The position numbers were made by a program, and so were the translations under genes. Below are positions 11,331 to 21,682 of a stretch of DNA of 64,000 bases, piece after piece (the first letter of the stretch is position 1; every line of letters begins with the position of its first letter). The stretch comes from Glycocaulis alkaliphilus (GTDB lineage Bacteria > Pseudomonadota > Alphaproteobacteria > Caulobacterales > Maricaulaceae). The DNA lies in the NCBI RefSeq assembly GCF_004000605.1, contig NZ_CP018911.1, forward strand, positions 1,178,001 to 1,242,000, in the 5' to 3' direction. A model generated the notes under the pieces. That model ran no database searches. It was not told the origin of the DNA and worked only from the letters and a program-made list of their open reading frames with translations.

Positions 11331-11343
11331 TGAACAATGTTCA
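11331..11343. promoter_or_regulatory. Palindromic operator candidate TGAACAATGTTCA
   Basis: A perfect inverted repeat with flanking A and T runs stands about 90 bases before the secreted repeat-protein gene at 11433. The same core with one central base changed occurs at 55727-55739 before tolC. The size and symmetry suit a TetR-family repressor site. No regulator gene for it is visible in the window. Confidence 0.5.
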
Positions 11344-11432
11344 CTTTTCAAACGCTCGTCATAGCCCTATCTTTCCGGTGCGAGTTCAACGCAACGCCCG
11401 GTCAACAGGGCGCCCATCTTTCGGAGACTGAC

Positions 11433-11912
11433 ATGCCCTTCAAATTCTCCTCCCCGATCCTGATGACCGCTGCTGCTGCCATGATGGCTGCAGGCCTGTC
11501 TGTCGCCAGCGTATCCTCCGCCGAAGCGCAGGTGTGCGAGCCGGCTTTCGTCGCTCAGAGCACCGCGCACCGCTCGGTGCGTGCCTCGGTCCAGCGCTTC
11601 GAGCGTGGCCAGTGGCGCGAAGCGGCCCACTTCGCCAATGAGGCCCTGTCGCGCCGCAATGCGGCCCCGACCATGGCCGCCGCCCGCACCAATCTGTGCG
11701 GCGCGCTCGCCAATCTCGGTGATGCCGGTGCAGCCGAAGCCTGTGATGCGGCCGTAGAGGCCAATGAAGGCGGCTGGGAAGCACTTAACAATCGCGGTGC
11801 AGCCTATGCGCTGGCGGGCAATACGGCTGCCGCCTCGGCGGACTTTGCCGCTGCTGCCGCCATTGAAGGCGCTGGCCCGGAAGCTGCTGCCAACGCTGCA
11901 GCCTGCCGCTAG
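11433..11912 (+). CDS. Secreted tetratricopeptide-like protein
   Basis: 159 residues from ATG 11433, chosen because TCGGAGACTG precedes it and a clear Sec signal peptide follows (hydrophobic AAAAMMAAGLSVASV, cleavage near SAEAQ). The mature part has Ala-rich paired helices spaced like two or three TPR units (RFERGQWREAAHFANEAL, WEALNNRGAAYALAGN). Cysteines are at CEPAF, LCGAL, ACDAA and the C-terminal AACR, so disulfides are possible in the periplasm. No specific family is recognised. The palindrome at 11331 may control it, and a strong terminator follows. Confidence 0.75.
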   Translation: MPFKFSSPILMTAAAAMMAAGLSVASVSSAEAQVCEPAFVAQSTAHRSVRASVQRFERGQWREAAHFANEALSRRNAAPTMAAARTNLCGALANLGDAGAAEACDAAVEANEGGWEALNNRGAAYALAGNTAAASADFAAAAAIEGAGPEAAANAAACR

Positions 11913-11965
11913 AGCGATAAGGAATTCCGCTGGCCGGGCAAATCCCCCGCCCGGTCAGCGATGTT

Positions 11966-12006
11966 GAGCCGGACACCCCTTCAGATGGAGTCCGGCTCTT
12001 TTTTTT
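11966..12006 (+). terminator. Rho-independent terminator after the secreted TPR gene
   Basis: GAGCCGGAC pairs with GTCCGGCTC across a 15-base loop and is followed by an eight-T run. It lies between the converging 11433 gene and purL and may act in both directions. Confidence 0.9.
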
Positions 12007-12008
12007 GC

Positions 12009-14239
<2,231 letters not shown>

Positions 14240-14243
<4 letters not shown>

Positions 14244-14548
14244 TCGGCATGCGTCCGTTGCGGCTGGTGGAGCGGGGAGGGATCAGGCAGATAGGCAGTG
14301 ACCAGAAGCCGGGCGGCCTCCGGCGCGCCGGGTTCAGGCCGGATCGCGGAAAGGTCAGACGGGGCAGGAACGGGCAGGCCTTCGCCCATCAGCCCTTCGA
14401 GATGCAAGGCGAGGGCTTCCTGCGCGTTGAGCGCAGCTTCGCTGGCGCTGTCGCCAGCTGACACGCAGCCGTTGAGATCGGGGAAGTAGACGCTGAACCC
14501 GGATTCAGCATCGCCTTCGAGAATGGCGGGATAGACATGCAGTGTCAT
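14240..14548 (-). CDS. hicB: HicB-family antitoxin
   Basis: 102 residues. The N-terminal half is the HicB partial RNase H fold: [31 protein letters not shown], then an alanine-rich helix ([19 protein letters not shown]). I see no clear C-terminal HTH or ribbon-helix-helix, so DNA-binding autoregulation is uncertain; the tail is Pro-rich. hicA lies directly upstream with a five-base gap, and the stop overlaps the purL start by four bases. It should neutralise HicA by direct binding. Confidence 0.88.
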
Positions 14549-14553
14549 CGCAC

Positions 14554-14751
14554 TCAGTCCTTGATCAGTTGCACGCCGCTCGCGCGCTCGATGGAGCGCA
14601 GTGTACCACGCTTCAGGTCCTTTTTAGGATGGGGCACCGTTACGATTGCTGCCACCCCGTCTTTCTTCATCTGCACATGGCTGCCGCGTTGACGGATCTT
14701 GCGCCAGCCGGCTTTTTCCAGCCTGGCTATGACCTCCCGGCTGGTGAGCAT
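14554..14751 (-). CDS. hicA: HicA-family mRNA interferase toxin
   Basis: 65 residues with the double-stranded-RNA-binding-like HicA fold: LTSREVIARLEKAGW, the catalytic-His block RQRGSHVQMKK, and VTVPHPKKDLKRGTLRSI. ATG 14751 shares one base with the purQ stop (GTGATG), and a GTG lies one codon earlier. The toxin is expected to cleave mRNA unless bound by HicB. Toxin-before-antitoxin is the normal hicAB order. What is unusual is that the pair lies between purQ and purL with overlapping ends. Confidence 0.9.
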   Translation of the reverse strand: MLTSREVIARLEKAGWRKIRQRGSHVQMKKDGVAAIVTVPHPKKDLKRGTLRSIERASGVQLIKD

Positions 14752-15413
14752 CACCCCCGCCCCAGAAGGCTTTCAAACACGCCAAGTCCGTCCGTACCGC
14801 CATGCACCGGATCAACCGCGCGTTCGGGGTGGGGCATCATGCCGAGCACATTGCCCGCCGCATTGGTGATACCGGCGATGTCGCGGATCGAGCCATTGGG
14901 ATTGTTGAGATAGCGGAAGGCCACCTGGCCTTCGCCCTCCAGCCGGTCCAGCGTCTCGGTGTCAGCGAAATAATTGCCGTCATGGTGCGCGACGGGGATG
15001 GTCACCTCGCGCGTCTCGCCATAGGCGCGGGTGAAGCGCGAATTGGTGTTCTCGATCTGCAGCGGGGTGCGCTCGCAGACAAACAGCAGGCCGGCATTGC
15101 GCATCAGCGCACCGGGCAGAAGCCCCGTCTCGATGAGGATCTGGAAGCCATTGCACACGCCCAGTACCGGCAGGCCGTCCTCAGCGCGCTTTACCAGGTC
15201 CTGCGTGATCGGCGAGCGGGCGGCAATCGCGCCGGAGCGCAGATAGTCGCCATAGGAGAACCCGCCAGGCACCATGACGAGATCAAGCCCGTCCGGCAGG
15301 CTGGTTTCCTGATGCCAGATCATCGCGGGGGCAGCCCCCGTGACAAGGCGCAAAGCCTCGGCCGCATCGCGGTCGCAATTGGAGCCGGGGAATACAATGA
15401 CAGCGGTCTTCAT
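14751..15413 (-). CDS. purQ: Phosphoribosylformylglycinamidine synthase subunit PurQ (glutaminase)
   Basis: 220 residues from ATG 15413 ([17 protein letters not shown]), the conserved PurQ start; the longer frame upstream is not PurQ-like. Class I amidotransferase features are present: [15 protein letters not shown], the nucleophile elbow GVCNGFQIL, and [11 protein letters not shown] near the C-terminus. It supplies ammonia to PurL through PurS. It lies between the parDE pair (92 bases upstream) and hicA (overlapping). Confidence 0.97.
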   Translation of the reverse strand: MKTAVIVFPGSNCDRDAAEALRLVTGAAPAMIWHQETSLPDGLDLVMVPGGFSYGDYLRSGAIAARSPITQDLVKRAEDGLPVLGVCNGFQILIETGLLPGALMRNAGLLFVCERTPLQIENTNSRFTRAYGETREVTIPVAHHDGNYFADTETLDRLEGEGQVAFRYLNNPNGSIRDIAGITNAAGNVLGMMPHPERAVDPVHGGTDGLGVFESLLGRG

Positions 15414-15504
15414 GGCGCAGCGTTTAGCAGGGGATTCACGCCAAGGCGAGAGGCCGGTGCGGCTGCGGCAATCGCGTTGCATCTTTGCCGCATTTTGCTG
15501 AGCG

Positions 15505-15795
15505 TTACGCCAGCTCGGGCGGAAGCTGGCGGGCGTGGAGGATGCGGATTATGAGCGGCACACTGCCGTCGCGGATCCGGTATAGGATGCGGTGTGATTT
15601 CACGCTGTAAGCCCGAAGAGTTGGATCAGTGGAATTGCCTGCGGTTCCAGCATAGGGAAACTCTCCGATCAGCCTAAGTGAATCTTCCAGCGTTGCCAGA
15701 TAGTTTTCCGCTTGGAGGATGCCGAAATCTTCTGCGCCTTGCAGGTATAGATTGCGCAGATCGGCGGCAGCTCTCGTGCTGAGTTCAATCCGCAT
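15505..15795 (-). CDS. parE: ParE/RelE-family toxin
   Basis: 96 residues from ATG 15795, which begins inside the end of the antitoxin gene and fits the family start [17 protein letters not shown]. The ParE signature follows: [31 protein letters not shown], then [15 protein letters not shown] and [11 protein letters not shown]. ParE members inhibit gyrase; RelE members cleave mRNA, and residues alone cannot decide between them. Together with the upstream gene this is a standard parDE pair, sitting between purS and purQ on the purine strand. Confidence 0.88.
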   Translation of the reverse strand: MRIELSTRAAADLRNLYLQGAEDFGILQAENYLATLEDSLRLIGEFPYAGTAGNSTDPTLRAYSVKSHRILYRIRDGSVPLIIRILHARQLPPELA

Positions 15796-16039
15796 AGCCG
15801 CGCCGTTTGGCTTCGGCGCGGGCATCCGCCATCACCTCGTCGAATGATTTTTCGCTGACGCCGCTATCGATGCCTTCCTGGATGAGCCGCTCGAACTCGG
15901 CGCGCTTGCGGCGGTTCTCTTCATCACGCCGGATCAGGTCGCGTACATAGTCGCTGGCGCTGGCGTACTGGCCGGACCCTACCTGAGAATCGACCACCGA
16001 TTTCAGGGCGTCGGGCAGGGAGATATTCATCGTGGCCAT
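15785..16039 (-). CDS. parD: ParD-family ribbon-helix-helix antitoxin
   Basis: 84 residues from ATG 16039, preceded by AAGGAG at good spacing. The N-terminal MNISLPDALKSVVDSQV forms the RHH strand and first helix; YASASDYVRDLIRRDEE is the classic ParD second helix. The acidic/basic C-terminal tail ([18 protein letters not shown] region) would wrap the toxin. It overlaps parE by 11 bases. The dimer probably represses its own promoter in the short gap to the divergent VOC gene at 16169. Confidence 0.9.
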   Translation of the reverse strand: MATMNISLPDALKSVVDSQVGSGQYASASDYVRDLIRRDEENRRKRAEFERLIQEGIDSGVSEKSFDEVMADARAEAKRRGYAD

Positions 16040-16168
16040 GGCGGGGTGCTCCTTCGTGAGACCAGCAGAGTTGCCAATTATTGCCAAATTTTGCGCAAAA
16101 AAGCAAAAGTCTCGCCCTTCGGCTGCGCCGCTGATAGCCTGCTTTACGGTTCAGCCGGGGAGGCAGGC

Positions 16169-16553
16169 ATGAGCGTTCTGGGCCGTAGGCGGGGTATTCG
16201 TGAAGTCGAAGGACCCCGAGGCCAGCAAGGCCTGGTATCGCGACGTGCTGGGCATGGAGTTGGACGAGCATGGCGGCTTCACCTTCCGCCATGGTGATGC
16301 AGCAGCGCGCTATGGCGATGGCGCACGTACGATCTTCGCGCGCTTCAAGGCCGATACAGAATATTTCCAGCCCTCTGCCCAGCCCTTCATGATCAACCTG
16401 CTGGTGGATGATCTCGATGGCCTGCTGGAGCGCATCAAGGCGCACGGCGTGGCACTGATCGGCGAGCCGGAGTCTTACGATTATGGGCGCTTCGCCTGGA
16501 TCATGGACCCGGACGGGGTGAAGATCGAACTGTGGGAGTCGGTGGAGCTTTAG
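16169..16553 (+). CDS. VOC/glyoxalase-family protein, apparent one-base frameshift near the start
   Basis: The main frame begins at GTG 16200 (117 residues). It has the beta-alpha-beta-beta-beta VOC pattern: SKDPEASKAWYRDVLGM, INLLVDDLDGLLERIKAHGV, and the metal-ligand end GRFAWIMDPDGVKIELWES. ATG 16169, with GGGGAGG before it, gives MSVLG in another frame. Removing one C at 16183-16184 yields MSVLGVGGVFVKSKDPEAS, the normal family N-terminus. So either the first beta strand is lost by a real frameshift or the sequence has an extra base. Substrate is unknown; the family includes lyases, dioxygenases and resistance proteins. It is divergent from parDE. Confidence 0.75.
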
Positions 16554-16598
16554 GCCCAGTCCGCAGGGGCAATCCACGATCAGGGCCGGTTGATGGTG

Positions 16599-16703
16599 TC
16601 TCCCCCGTAAACGGGGGAGGACAGGCATCAGCCTCCGCGGGCATGACGAGACGAAAGAGCTTTTATTGTCAGAGGCATGGATCACCCGCATGCGCGGGTG
16701 ATG
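16599..16703. repeat. Composite palindromic intergenic repeat
   Basis: Two short perfect hairpins lie in the non-coding gap between the VOC gene and purS. They are CTCCCCCGT-aa-ACGGGGGAG at 16600-16619 and ATCACCCGCATGCGCGGGTGAT at 16681-16702, with a CCGCGGG-containing core between. A relative of the first stem recurs at 45782-45804. They look like members of dispersed REP-type families common in this group and may also end the converging transcripts. Confidence 0.6.
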
Positions 16704-16718
16704 ACAGTGCAACGAGGC

Positions 16719-16961
16719 TTACGCACTCAGCTCAATGTCGTAGTTTTCGATCACCGGATTGGTCAGCAGCTTGTCGCACATGGCCTTCACGCGTTCGCTG
16801 GCCTCTTCGGCGTCAACGCTGGAGAGATCGAGCTCGATCAGCTTGCCCTGGCGCGCGCCGGTCACTTCCTCAAAGCCGAGCGTACGAAGCGAATTGGCGA
16901 CGGCGGTCCCTTGCGGGTCCAGCACGCCGGGTTTCAGATAGACGTGGATTTTCGCTTTCAT
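16719..16961 (-). CDS. purS: Phosphoribosylformylglycinamidine synthase subunit PurS
   Basis: 80 residues from ATG 16961 (MKAKIHVYLKPGVLDPQG), the conserved PurS start. The rest fits too: ANSLRTLGFEEVTGARQGKLIELDL and CDKLLTNPVIENYDIEL. PurS bridges PurQ and PurL and helps channel ammonia. It follows purC by 13 bases, so purC-purS are one unit; the operon then meets parDE before purQ. Confidence 0.95.
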   Translation of the reverse strand: MKAKIHVYLKPGVLDPQGTAVANSLRTLGFEEVTGARQGKLIELDLSSVDAEEASERVKAMCDKLLTNPVIENYDIELSA

Positions 16962-16974
16962 CGTCTCTTTGATC

Positions 16975-17757
16975 CTATTCGCTCTCTTCAGACTCAGGGG
17001 CCGCGCCATTGGCGCTGTCCATCTCGCGCATGATGCCGAGGCGGCGTGCCACTTCGGCATAGGCCTCGGTGACATTGCCCAGATCGCGGCGGAAGCGGTC
17101 CTTGTCCATCTTCTCGTTGGTCGTCATGTCCCACAGGCGGCAGCAATCGGGGCTGATCTCGTCAGCCAGCACCACGCGCGGCATGTCGTTCTGGTCGTAC
17201 AGGCGTCCAAATTCCAGCTTGAAGTCGACCAGACGGATACCCGCACCGGCAAACAGGCCGGAGACGAAATCGTTCACGCGCAGTGCCAGAGCGATGATTT
17301 CGTCCAGCTCCTGCGGGCTGGCCCAGTTGAACGCCGTCACATGCTCTTCGGAGACGAGCGGATCGCCCAGCGCATCGTCCTTGAAGTAAAACTCCACGAT
17401 GGCGCGCGGCAGTGGCTCGCCCTCAGGGATATTGAAGCGCGTGGAGATGGAGCCGGCGGCGACATTGCGCACCACGACTTCCAGCGGAATGATCTCCACC
17501 TCGCGTACCAGCTGCTCGCGCATGTTCAGGCGGCGGATGAAGTGCGTCGGCACGCCAATCCGGTTCAGGTGTTCCATGATGAACTCGCTGATCCGGTTAT
17601 TGAGCACGCCCTTGCCCTCCAGCGTCGCGCGCTTCTGGGCGTTGAAGGCGGTCGCATCATCCTTGAAGTGCTGGATGATCGTACCCGGCTCCGGGCCCTC
17701 ATAGAGGATCTTGGCTTTACCTTCGTAGAGTTTCTTGCGGCGTGACATGGGGGTCAT
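16975..17757 (-). CDS. purC: Phosphoribosylaminoimidazole-succinocarboxamide synthase (SAICAR synthetase)
   Basis: 260 residues. ATG 17757 is preferred because GGAGAG lies just upstream; ATG 17748 ([10 protein letters not shown]) is the alternative. The N-terminal nucleotide-binding part is [11 protein letters not shown]...FKDDATAFN, with VVRNVAAGS and the substrate loop LVDFKLEFG then [15 protein letters not shown]. It joins aspartate to CAIR in purine synthesis. The acidic tail ESEESE is probably a disordered end. purS follows 13 bases later. Confidence 0.97.
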   Translation of the reverse strand: MTPMSRRKKLYEGKAKILYEGPEPGTIIQHFKDDATAFNAQKRATLEGKGVLNNRISEFIMEHLNRIGVPTHFIRRLNMREQLVREVEIIPLEVVVRNVAAGSISTRFNIPEGEPLPRAIVEFYFKDDALGDPLVSEEHVTAFNWASPQELDEIIALALRVNDFVSGLFAGAGIRLVDFKLEFGRLYDQNDMPRVVLADEISPDCCRLWDMTTNEKMDKDRFRRDLGNVTEAYAEVARRLGIMREMDSANGAAPESEESE

Positions 17758-17858
17758 CGCTCTCCGCTGGGCGTTGGAAAATCGTATCGCTGCGCCATGA
17801 GGCCCTTCATGCGCGCGAGTCTTGGGTGCGGGTCAATCGGTGTCGTGTCAAACGCGAA

Positions 17859-17882
17859 GCGGCCCGTCAATACGGGCCGCCT
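17859..17882 (-). terminator. Hairpin after the 36-residue ORF (candidate terminator)
   Basis: GCGGCCCGT and ACGGGCCGC form a nine-base-pair stem with a four-base loop. It lies seven bases after the stop of the small minus-strand ORF. The T-tract is weak (TTCGCGTTT). There is no other reason for a terminator here, because the flanking genes purC and the zeta gene point away from each other. Confidence 0.5.
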
Positions 17883-17889
17883 TTGATCA

Positions 17890-18000
17890 TCAGGATACGC
17901 GCTTGGCCGGGCGCCCGCAATACCGGCCTGCAATGCGCTTCAGACGATTGATAAAGCGGCTCTGGCGCGATACCCATGGATCAAACACTCCCCGTTCCAT
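17890..18000 (-). CDS. Candidate small basic protein, 36 residues
   Basis: ATG 18000 to TGA 17890, too short for usual ORF calling. It encodes a basic peptide beginning MERGVFDPWVSRQ, with RFINRLKRIAG, YCGRP and AKRVS toward the end. The composition (Arg/Lys, one Trp, one Cys, an amphipathic central helix) looks like a real protein rather than noise. A GTG at codon 5 follows GGGGA and is an alternative start. It is divergent from the zeta-subunit gene and ends just before a hairpin. No family is recognised. Confidence 0.45.
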   Translation of the reverse strand: MERGVFDPWVSRQSRFINRLKRIAGRYCGRPAKRVS

Positions 18001-18019
18001 CTATTACAGGAAACACCTC

Positions 18020-18340
18020 ATGTCCGGCTTTGATGATCGCGAAAAGGCTCACGAAAACCGTTATGCGCGCGAGCAGGAGCTGGAGTTCAAGGCCGGTGCG
18101 CGCCGCAACAAGCTGCTGGGCCTGTGGGCGGCAGAGAAGCTCGGCCTGTCCGGTGATGAGGCCGATGCCTATGCCAAAGAGGTGATCGCGGCCGACTTTG
18201 AGGAAGTGGGCGACGAAGATGTGTTCCGCAAGGTGCGCAAGGATTTCGATGCCAAGGGCGTGGCGGTCTCCGACATCGAACTGCGCCACGAGATGACGCG
18301 TCTCCTCGATATTGCCCGCGCGCAGGTGCAGGCGGGATAA
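18020..18340 (+). CDS. F1Fo-ATPase inhibitor zeta subunit (DUF1476)
   Basis: 106 residues from ATG 18020 with AGGAAA upstream. The sequence follows the alphaproteobacterial DUF1476 pattern throughout: FDDREKAHENRYAREQELEFKAGARRNKLLGLWAAE, then a helical bundle with DAYAKEVIAADFEEVGDEDVFRKVRKD. In Paracoccus this family is the zeta subunit, whose N-terminus blocks ATP hydrolysis by F1. The Fo genes are at 35-38 kb of this window, but zeta stands alone, converging on purB. Confidence 0.9.
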   Translation: MSGFDDREKAHENRYAREQELEFKAGARRNKLLGLWAAEKLGLSGDEADAYAKEVIAADFEEVGDEDVFRKVRKDFDAKGVAVSDIELRHEMTRLLDIARAQVQAG

Positions 18341-18342
18341 AC

Positions 18343-19641
18343 CTACCCGAAAACCCGCGCGAAGATCGTGTCGACATGCTTGAGGTGATAGGCCTCGTCA
18401 AAGCAGCCATCGATCTGGGCCGGTGAGAGCAGGGCGGTGACTTCCGCGTCGGCTTTGAGATGATCGGCGAGCCTGCCGCCCTCATCCCAGGTTTTCATGC
18501 CATTGCGCTGGACGAGGCGGTAGGAGTCCTCGCGGCTCGCCCCGGCCTGGGTCAGCGCCAGCAGCACGCGCTGGGAATTATGGATGCCGCCATGGGCTTC
18601 CAGATTCTCCCGGCAGCGGTCGGCATGCACGATCAGGCCCTCAATCATTGAGGCGGTGCGGTGCAGGGCGAAATCCAGATGCACTGTGGCATCAGGCCCG
18701 ATGCCACGCTCGACTGAGGAGTGTGAAATATCGCGCTCATGCCACAGGGCGACGTTCTCCATCGCAGGGGTCACGGCGGAGCGGACAAGGCGCGCAAGGC
18801 CGGTCAGGTTTTCAGTCAGGATCGGATTGCGCTTGTGCGGCATGGCCGAGGAGCCTTTCTGCCCCGGCGAGAAATATTCCTGCGCCTCGCGCACTTCGGA
18901 GCGCTGCAGATGGCGCACCTCAACCGCGATGTTCTCGATAGCCGACGCGATCAGGCCCAGCACGGCAAAGAAATTGGCGTGCCGGTCGCGCGGGATCACC
19001 TGCGTGGAGATGGGTTCGACGGTAAGCCTGAGCTTTTCGGCGACATGGGCTTCCACCGCCGGGTCGACATTGGCAAACGTGCCGATAGCGCCTGAGATGG
19101 CGCAGGTGGCCACTTCCTCGCGCGCCCGCACCAGCCGCTCCCGGTTACGGGCGAACTCGGCATAAAAGCGCGCAAATTTCAGCCCCATCGTGGTCGGCTC
19201 TGCATGGATGCCGTGGCTGCGCCCGATGCACACCGTCATCTTGTGCTCCAGCGCGCGCTTTTTCAGCGCGGCCAGCACCCGGTCCATGCCCTCCAGCAGG
19301 AGATCACTGGCGCGGGTCAGCTGCACGGCAAGGCAGGTATCCAGCACGTCAGAGCTGGTCAGCCCCTGATGGACGAAGCGGGCTTCTTCGCCGACAAGTT
19401 CGGAGAGATGCGTCAGGAAAGCGATGACATCGTGCTTCACCTCACGCTCGATCTCGTCGATCCGCGCGACGTCAAACTCCATGTCCTTTGCTTTCCACAC
19501 CGCCTTGGCGGCAGAGGCGGGGACGACGCCCAGCTCTGCCAGCTTGTCGGTGGCGTGCGCCTCGATCTCGAACCAGATGCGGTAGCGGGTCTGCGGGCTC
19601 CAGATCGCTTCCATTTCAGGCCGGGTATAGCGGGGGATCAT
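18343..19641 (-). CDS. purB: Adenylosuccinate lyase
   Basis: 432 residues, the short bacterial class. Key blocks: [14 protein letters not shown] at the start, the ligand motif [24 protein letters not shown], and the fumarase/ASL-superfamily signature [15 protein letters not shown] carrying the mobile catalytic loop. It acts twice in purine synthesis, releasing fumarate from SAICAR and from adenylosuccinate. It is on the same strand as purC-S-Q-L but separated from them by the convergent zeta gene and the small ORF. Confidence 0.98.
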   Translation of the reverse strand: MIPRYTRPEMEAIWSPQTRYRIWFEIEAHATDKLAELGVVPASAAKAVWKAKDMEFDVARIDEIEREVKHDVIAFLTHLSELVGEEARFVHQGLTSSDVLDTCLAVQLTRASDLLLEGMDRVLAALKKRALEHKMTVCIGRSHGIHAEPTTMGLKFARFYAEFARNRERLVRAREEVATCAISGAIGTFANVDPAVEAHVAEKLRLTVEPISTQVIPRDRHANFFAVLGLIASAIENIAVEVRHLQRSEVREAQEYFSPGQKGSSAMPHKRNPILTENLTGLARLVRSAVTPAMENVALWHERDISHSSVERGIGPDATVHLDFALHRTASMIEGLIVHADRCRENLEAHGGIHNSQRVLLALTQAGASREDSYRLVQRNGMKTWDEGGRLADHLKADAEVTALLSPAQIDGCFDEAYHLKHVDTIFARVFG

Positions 19642-19703
19642 GGGCGCGCCTCTTCATCCGTATGGGGGAGTAGCGCGCTCTCTCGCCCCTGAGGGCGTGA
19701 AGG

Positions 19704-20165
19704 TCAAGAGGCGGGGGTGTCCGCCTCGCCTTTCAGGGCTGCGATTCCCGCCCGCGCCAGCGCGTCGGCGCGCTCATTGCCGGGATCGCCATTATGGCCC
19801 TTCACCCACACCCATTCGATCGTGTGGCGCTTGGTGGCCTCGTCGAGAGCCTGCCACAGCTCGGCATTCTTCACCGGCTTCTTGCCGGCTGTTTTCCAGC
19901 CATTGCGCTTCCAGCCGTGAATCCATTTGGTCACGCCGTCGCGCACATAGACACTGTCCGTAACGAGGCGGACTTTTGAAGGGCGTTTGAGCGCATTCAG
20001 CGCCTCGATGGCCGCGCGCAGCTCCATGCGGTTATTGGTGGTGTCGGGCTCGCCGCCAAAGAGCTCTTTTTCATGGCCCTTCCATTCCAGAAGCGCGCCC
20101 CAGCCGCCGGGGCCGGGATTGCCCGAACACGCCCCGTCGGTGTGAATGGTGATAAGCGTGCTCAC
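19704..20165 (-). CDS. rnhA: Ribonuclease HI
   Basis: 153 residues. GTG 20165 overlaps the stop of the DUF1801 gene (GTGA) and gives the usual N-terminus [22 protein letters not shown]. The catalytic acids are visible: Asp in HTDGAC, Glu in NNRMELRAA, Asp in VTDSVYV, and the His/Asp pair in [16 protein letters not shown]. It removes RNA from RNA-DNA hybrids. ispH, the DUF1801 gene and rnhA overlap end to start, so they form one transcription unit. Confidence 0.97.
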   Translation of the reverse strand: MSTLITIHTDGACSGNPGPGGWGALLEWKGHEKELFGGEPDTTNNRMELRAAIEALNALKRPSKVRLVTDSVYVRDGVTKWIHGWKRNGWKTAGKKPVKNAELWQALDEATKRHTIEWVWVKGHNGDPGNERADALARAGIAALKGEADTPAS

Positions 20166-20590
20166 GCCGGATGCACCGTCCACTGCGCATCAAGGTCTTT
20201 GAGGCCAGCTGCGATCAGCTCGCCCAGCACGTCCATATCGATGTCGGCGAGGCGCTTCACATTCAGGCAGGCCTGCCCCTTCTTGTGCTTGCCGAGGCGG
20301 TCCAGGATATCGCCGAATTCGGCATAGCCGGGCATGATGTAGATTGAATGCTGCGCCTTTCGCGGTGAAAAGCCCGTCGCAAGGGAGCTGCCCTCACGTC
20401 CGCTTTCATAGCGGTAGTGATAGCGTCCATAGCCCACCATGGAGGAGCCCCACATTACCGGCTCAAAGCCGGTCACCTTGCGGAACAGCGCGTCCAGCTG
20501 GCGGGCTTCCTCGCGCTTTGCTTCCGGTTCGATGGCAGCAAGGAACGCCTCCACAGGGGTATTCCCGGCCTTGGTCTGGTTTTCACTCAT
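20162..20590 (-). CDS. DUF1801 (YdhG-like) protein
   Basis: 142 residues from ATG 20590, which overlaps the ispH stop as ATGA; a GTG is one codon upstream. The family pattern is clear: [49 protein letters not shown], then [12 protein letters not shown] and [22 protein letters not shown]1801 is a small cytosolic fold of unproven function, related to phosphoribosyl/iron-related proteins only by annotation. Its place between ispH and rnhA says nothing firm about its role. Confidence 0.88.
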   Translation of the reverse strand: MSENQTKAGNTPVEAFLAAIEPEAKREEARQLDALFRKVTGFEPVMWGSSMVGYGRYHYRYESGREGSSLATGFSPRKAQHSIYIMPGYAEFGDILDRLGKHKKGQACLNVKRLADIDMDVLGELIAAGLKDLDAQWTVHPA

Positions 20591-21534
20591 CACGCTACCT
20601 CGCGCGGCAATTTGAACACCACATCTTCGCTGGCGACACGTACCTCTTCGATGCTCAGCTTGCGGAAACCCGCGATCTGGGTGAGCACGTCCTCTACCAG
20701 TTCTTCAGGGGCGGACGCACCGGCGCTCACGCCCAGCGTCTGCACGGAGCCAAACCAGCTGCGGTCAAGGTCTGCAGCGCTCTGTACCAGGCGTGCATCG
20801 GGCGCGCCCGCCCGCTTGGCGACCTCTACCAGCCGCACCGAATTGGACGAGTTCGGCGCGCCTACCACCAGCACCAGATCGCAGCGCGGGGCGAGGGCCT
20901 TTACCGCTTCCTGCCGGTTGGTGGTGGCGTAGCAAATATCTTCCTTGTGCGGTGCGGCCATGGCGGGAAAGCGCGTCTGCAGCACGCCCACAATGGCCGC
21001 CGTGTCATCAACCGACAGCGTGGTCTGCGTCACATAGGCGAGCTTTTGCGGGTCGCGCGGCGTGAAGCTCTGCGCGTCCTCTACCGTCTCGATCAGATGG
21101 ATCGCGTCTTCGGGAAGCTGGCCCATCGTGCCGATCACTTCGGGATGCCCCGCATGGCCGATCAGCACGATTTCAAGGCCATTCCTGTGATGGCGGCTTG
21201 CCTCGACATGCACTTTCGAGACGAGAGGGCAGGTGGCGTCCACATAGAGCATGTTGCGCCGCGCAGCCGCTTCGGGAACCCGCTTGGGCACGCCATGGGC
21301 GGAGAACACCACGGGGCGGTCATCCGGGCATTCGTCCAGCTCCTTGACGAACACCGCGCCCATGGCTTTCAGCCGGTTCACCACGTGCTTGTTGTGGACG
21401 ATCTCGTGGCGCACATAGACCGGCGCTCCATAGCGCTCCAGCGCCTTCTCCACGATCTGGATGGCACGGTCCACGCCGGCGCAGAAGCCGCGTGGCGCGG
21501 CAAGCAGAATGTGGAGAGGGGGCAACGCGCTCAC
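20590..21534 (-). CDS. ispH: 4-hydroxy-3-methylbut-2-enyl diphosphate reductase
   Basis: 314 residues from GTG 21534, chosen because GAGGAAAACC precedes it and the conserved core [18 protein letters not shown] begins seven residues later. The long upstream frame is not IspH-like. The three iron-sulfur cysteines are in [14 protein letters not shown] and [12 protein letters not shown], and the substrate loop NSSNSVRL is present. It makes IPP and DMAPP in the last step of the MEP isoprenoid pathway. First gene of the ispH-DUF1801-rnhA unit. Confidence 0.97.
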   Translation of the reverse strand: MSALPPLHILLAAPRGFCAGVDRAIQIVEKALERYGAPVYVRHEIVHNKHVVNRLKAMGAVFVKELDECPDDRPVVFSAHGVPKRVPEAAARRNMLYVDATCPLVSKVHVEASRHHRNGLEIVLIGHAGHPEVIGTMGQLPEDAIHLIETVEDAQSFTPRDPQKLAYVTQTTLSVDDTAAIVGVLQTRFPAMAAPHKEDICYATTNRQEAVKALAPRCDLVLVVGAPNSSNSVRLVEVAKRAGAPDARLVQSAADLDRSWFGSVQTLGVSAGASAPEELVEDVLTQIAGFRKLSIEEVRVASEDVVFKLPREVA

Positions 21535-21682
21535 GGTTTTCCTCAGTGGCAGGGGCGCGACAGCGTTGCTCTCGCGCGGTGCAGGGCTTAGACACATTGG
21601 GTGTAGCAGAGTCCGGCGCGCCCGTAACCCGTACTGCCCCGTGTCTGCAACATAGTGACGAACTGGTTCTTCGGGAGACCCC

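Noticed and set aside
18460-19692. Several plus-strand ORFs over purB
   Set aside because: All are opposite to a complete adenylosuccinate lyase and lack any domain.
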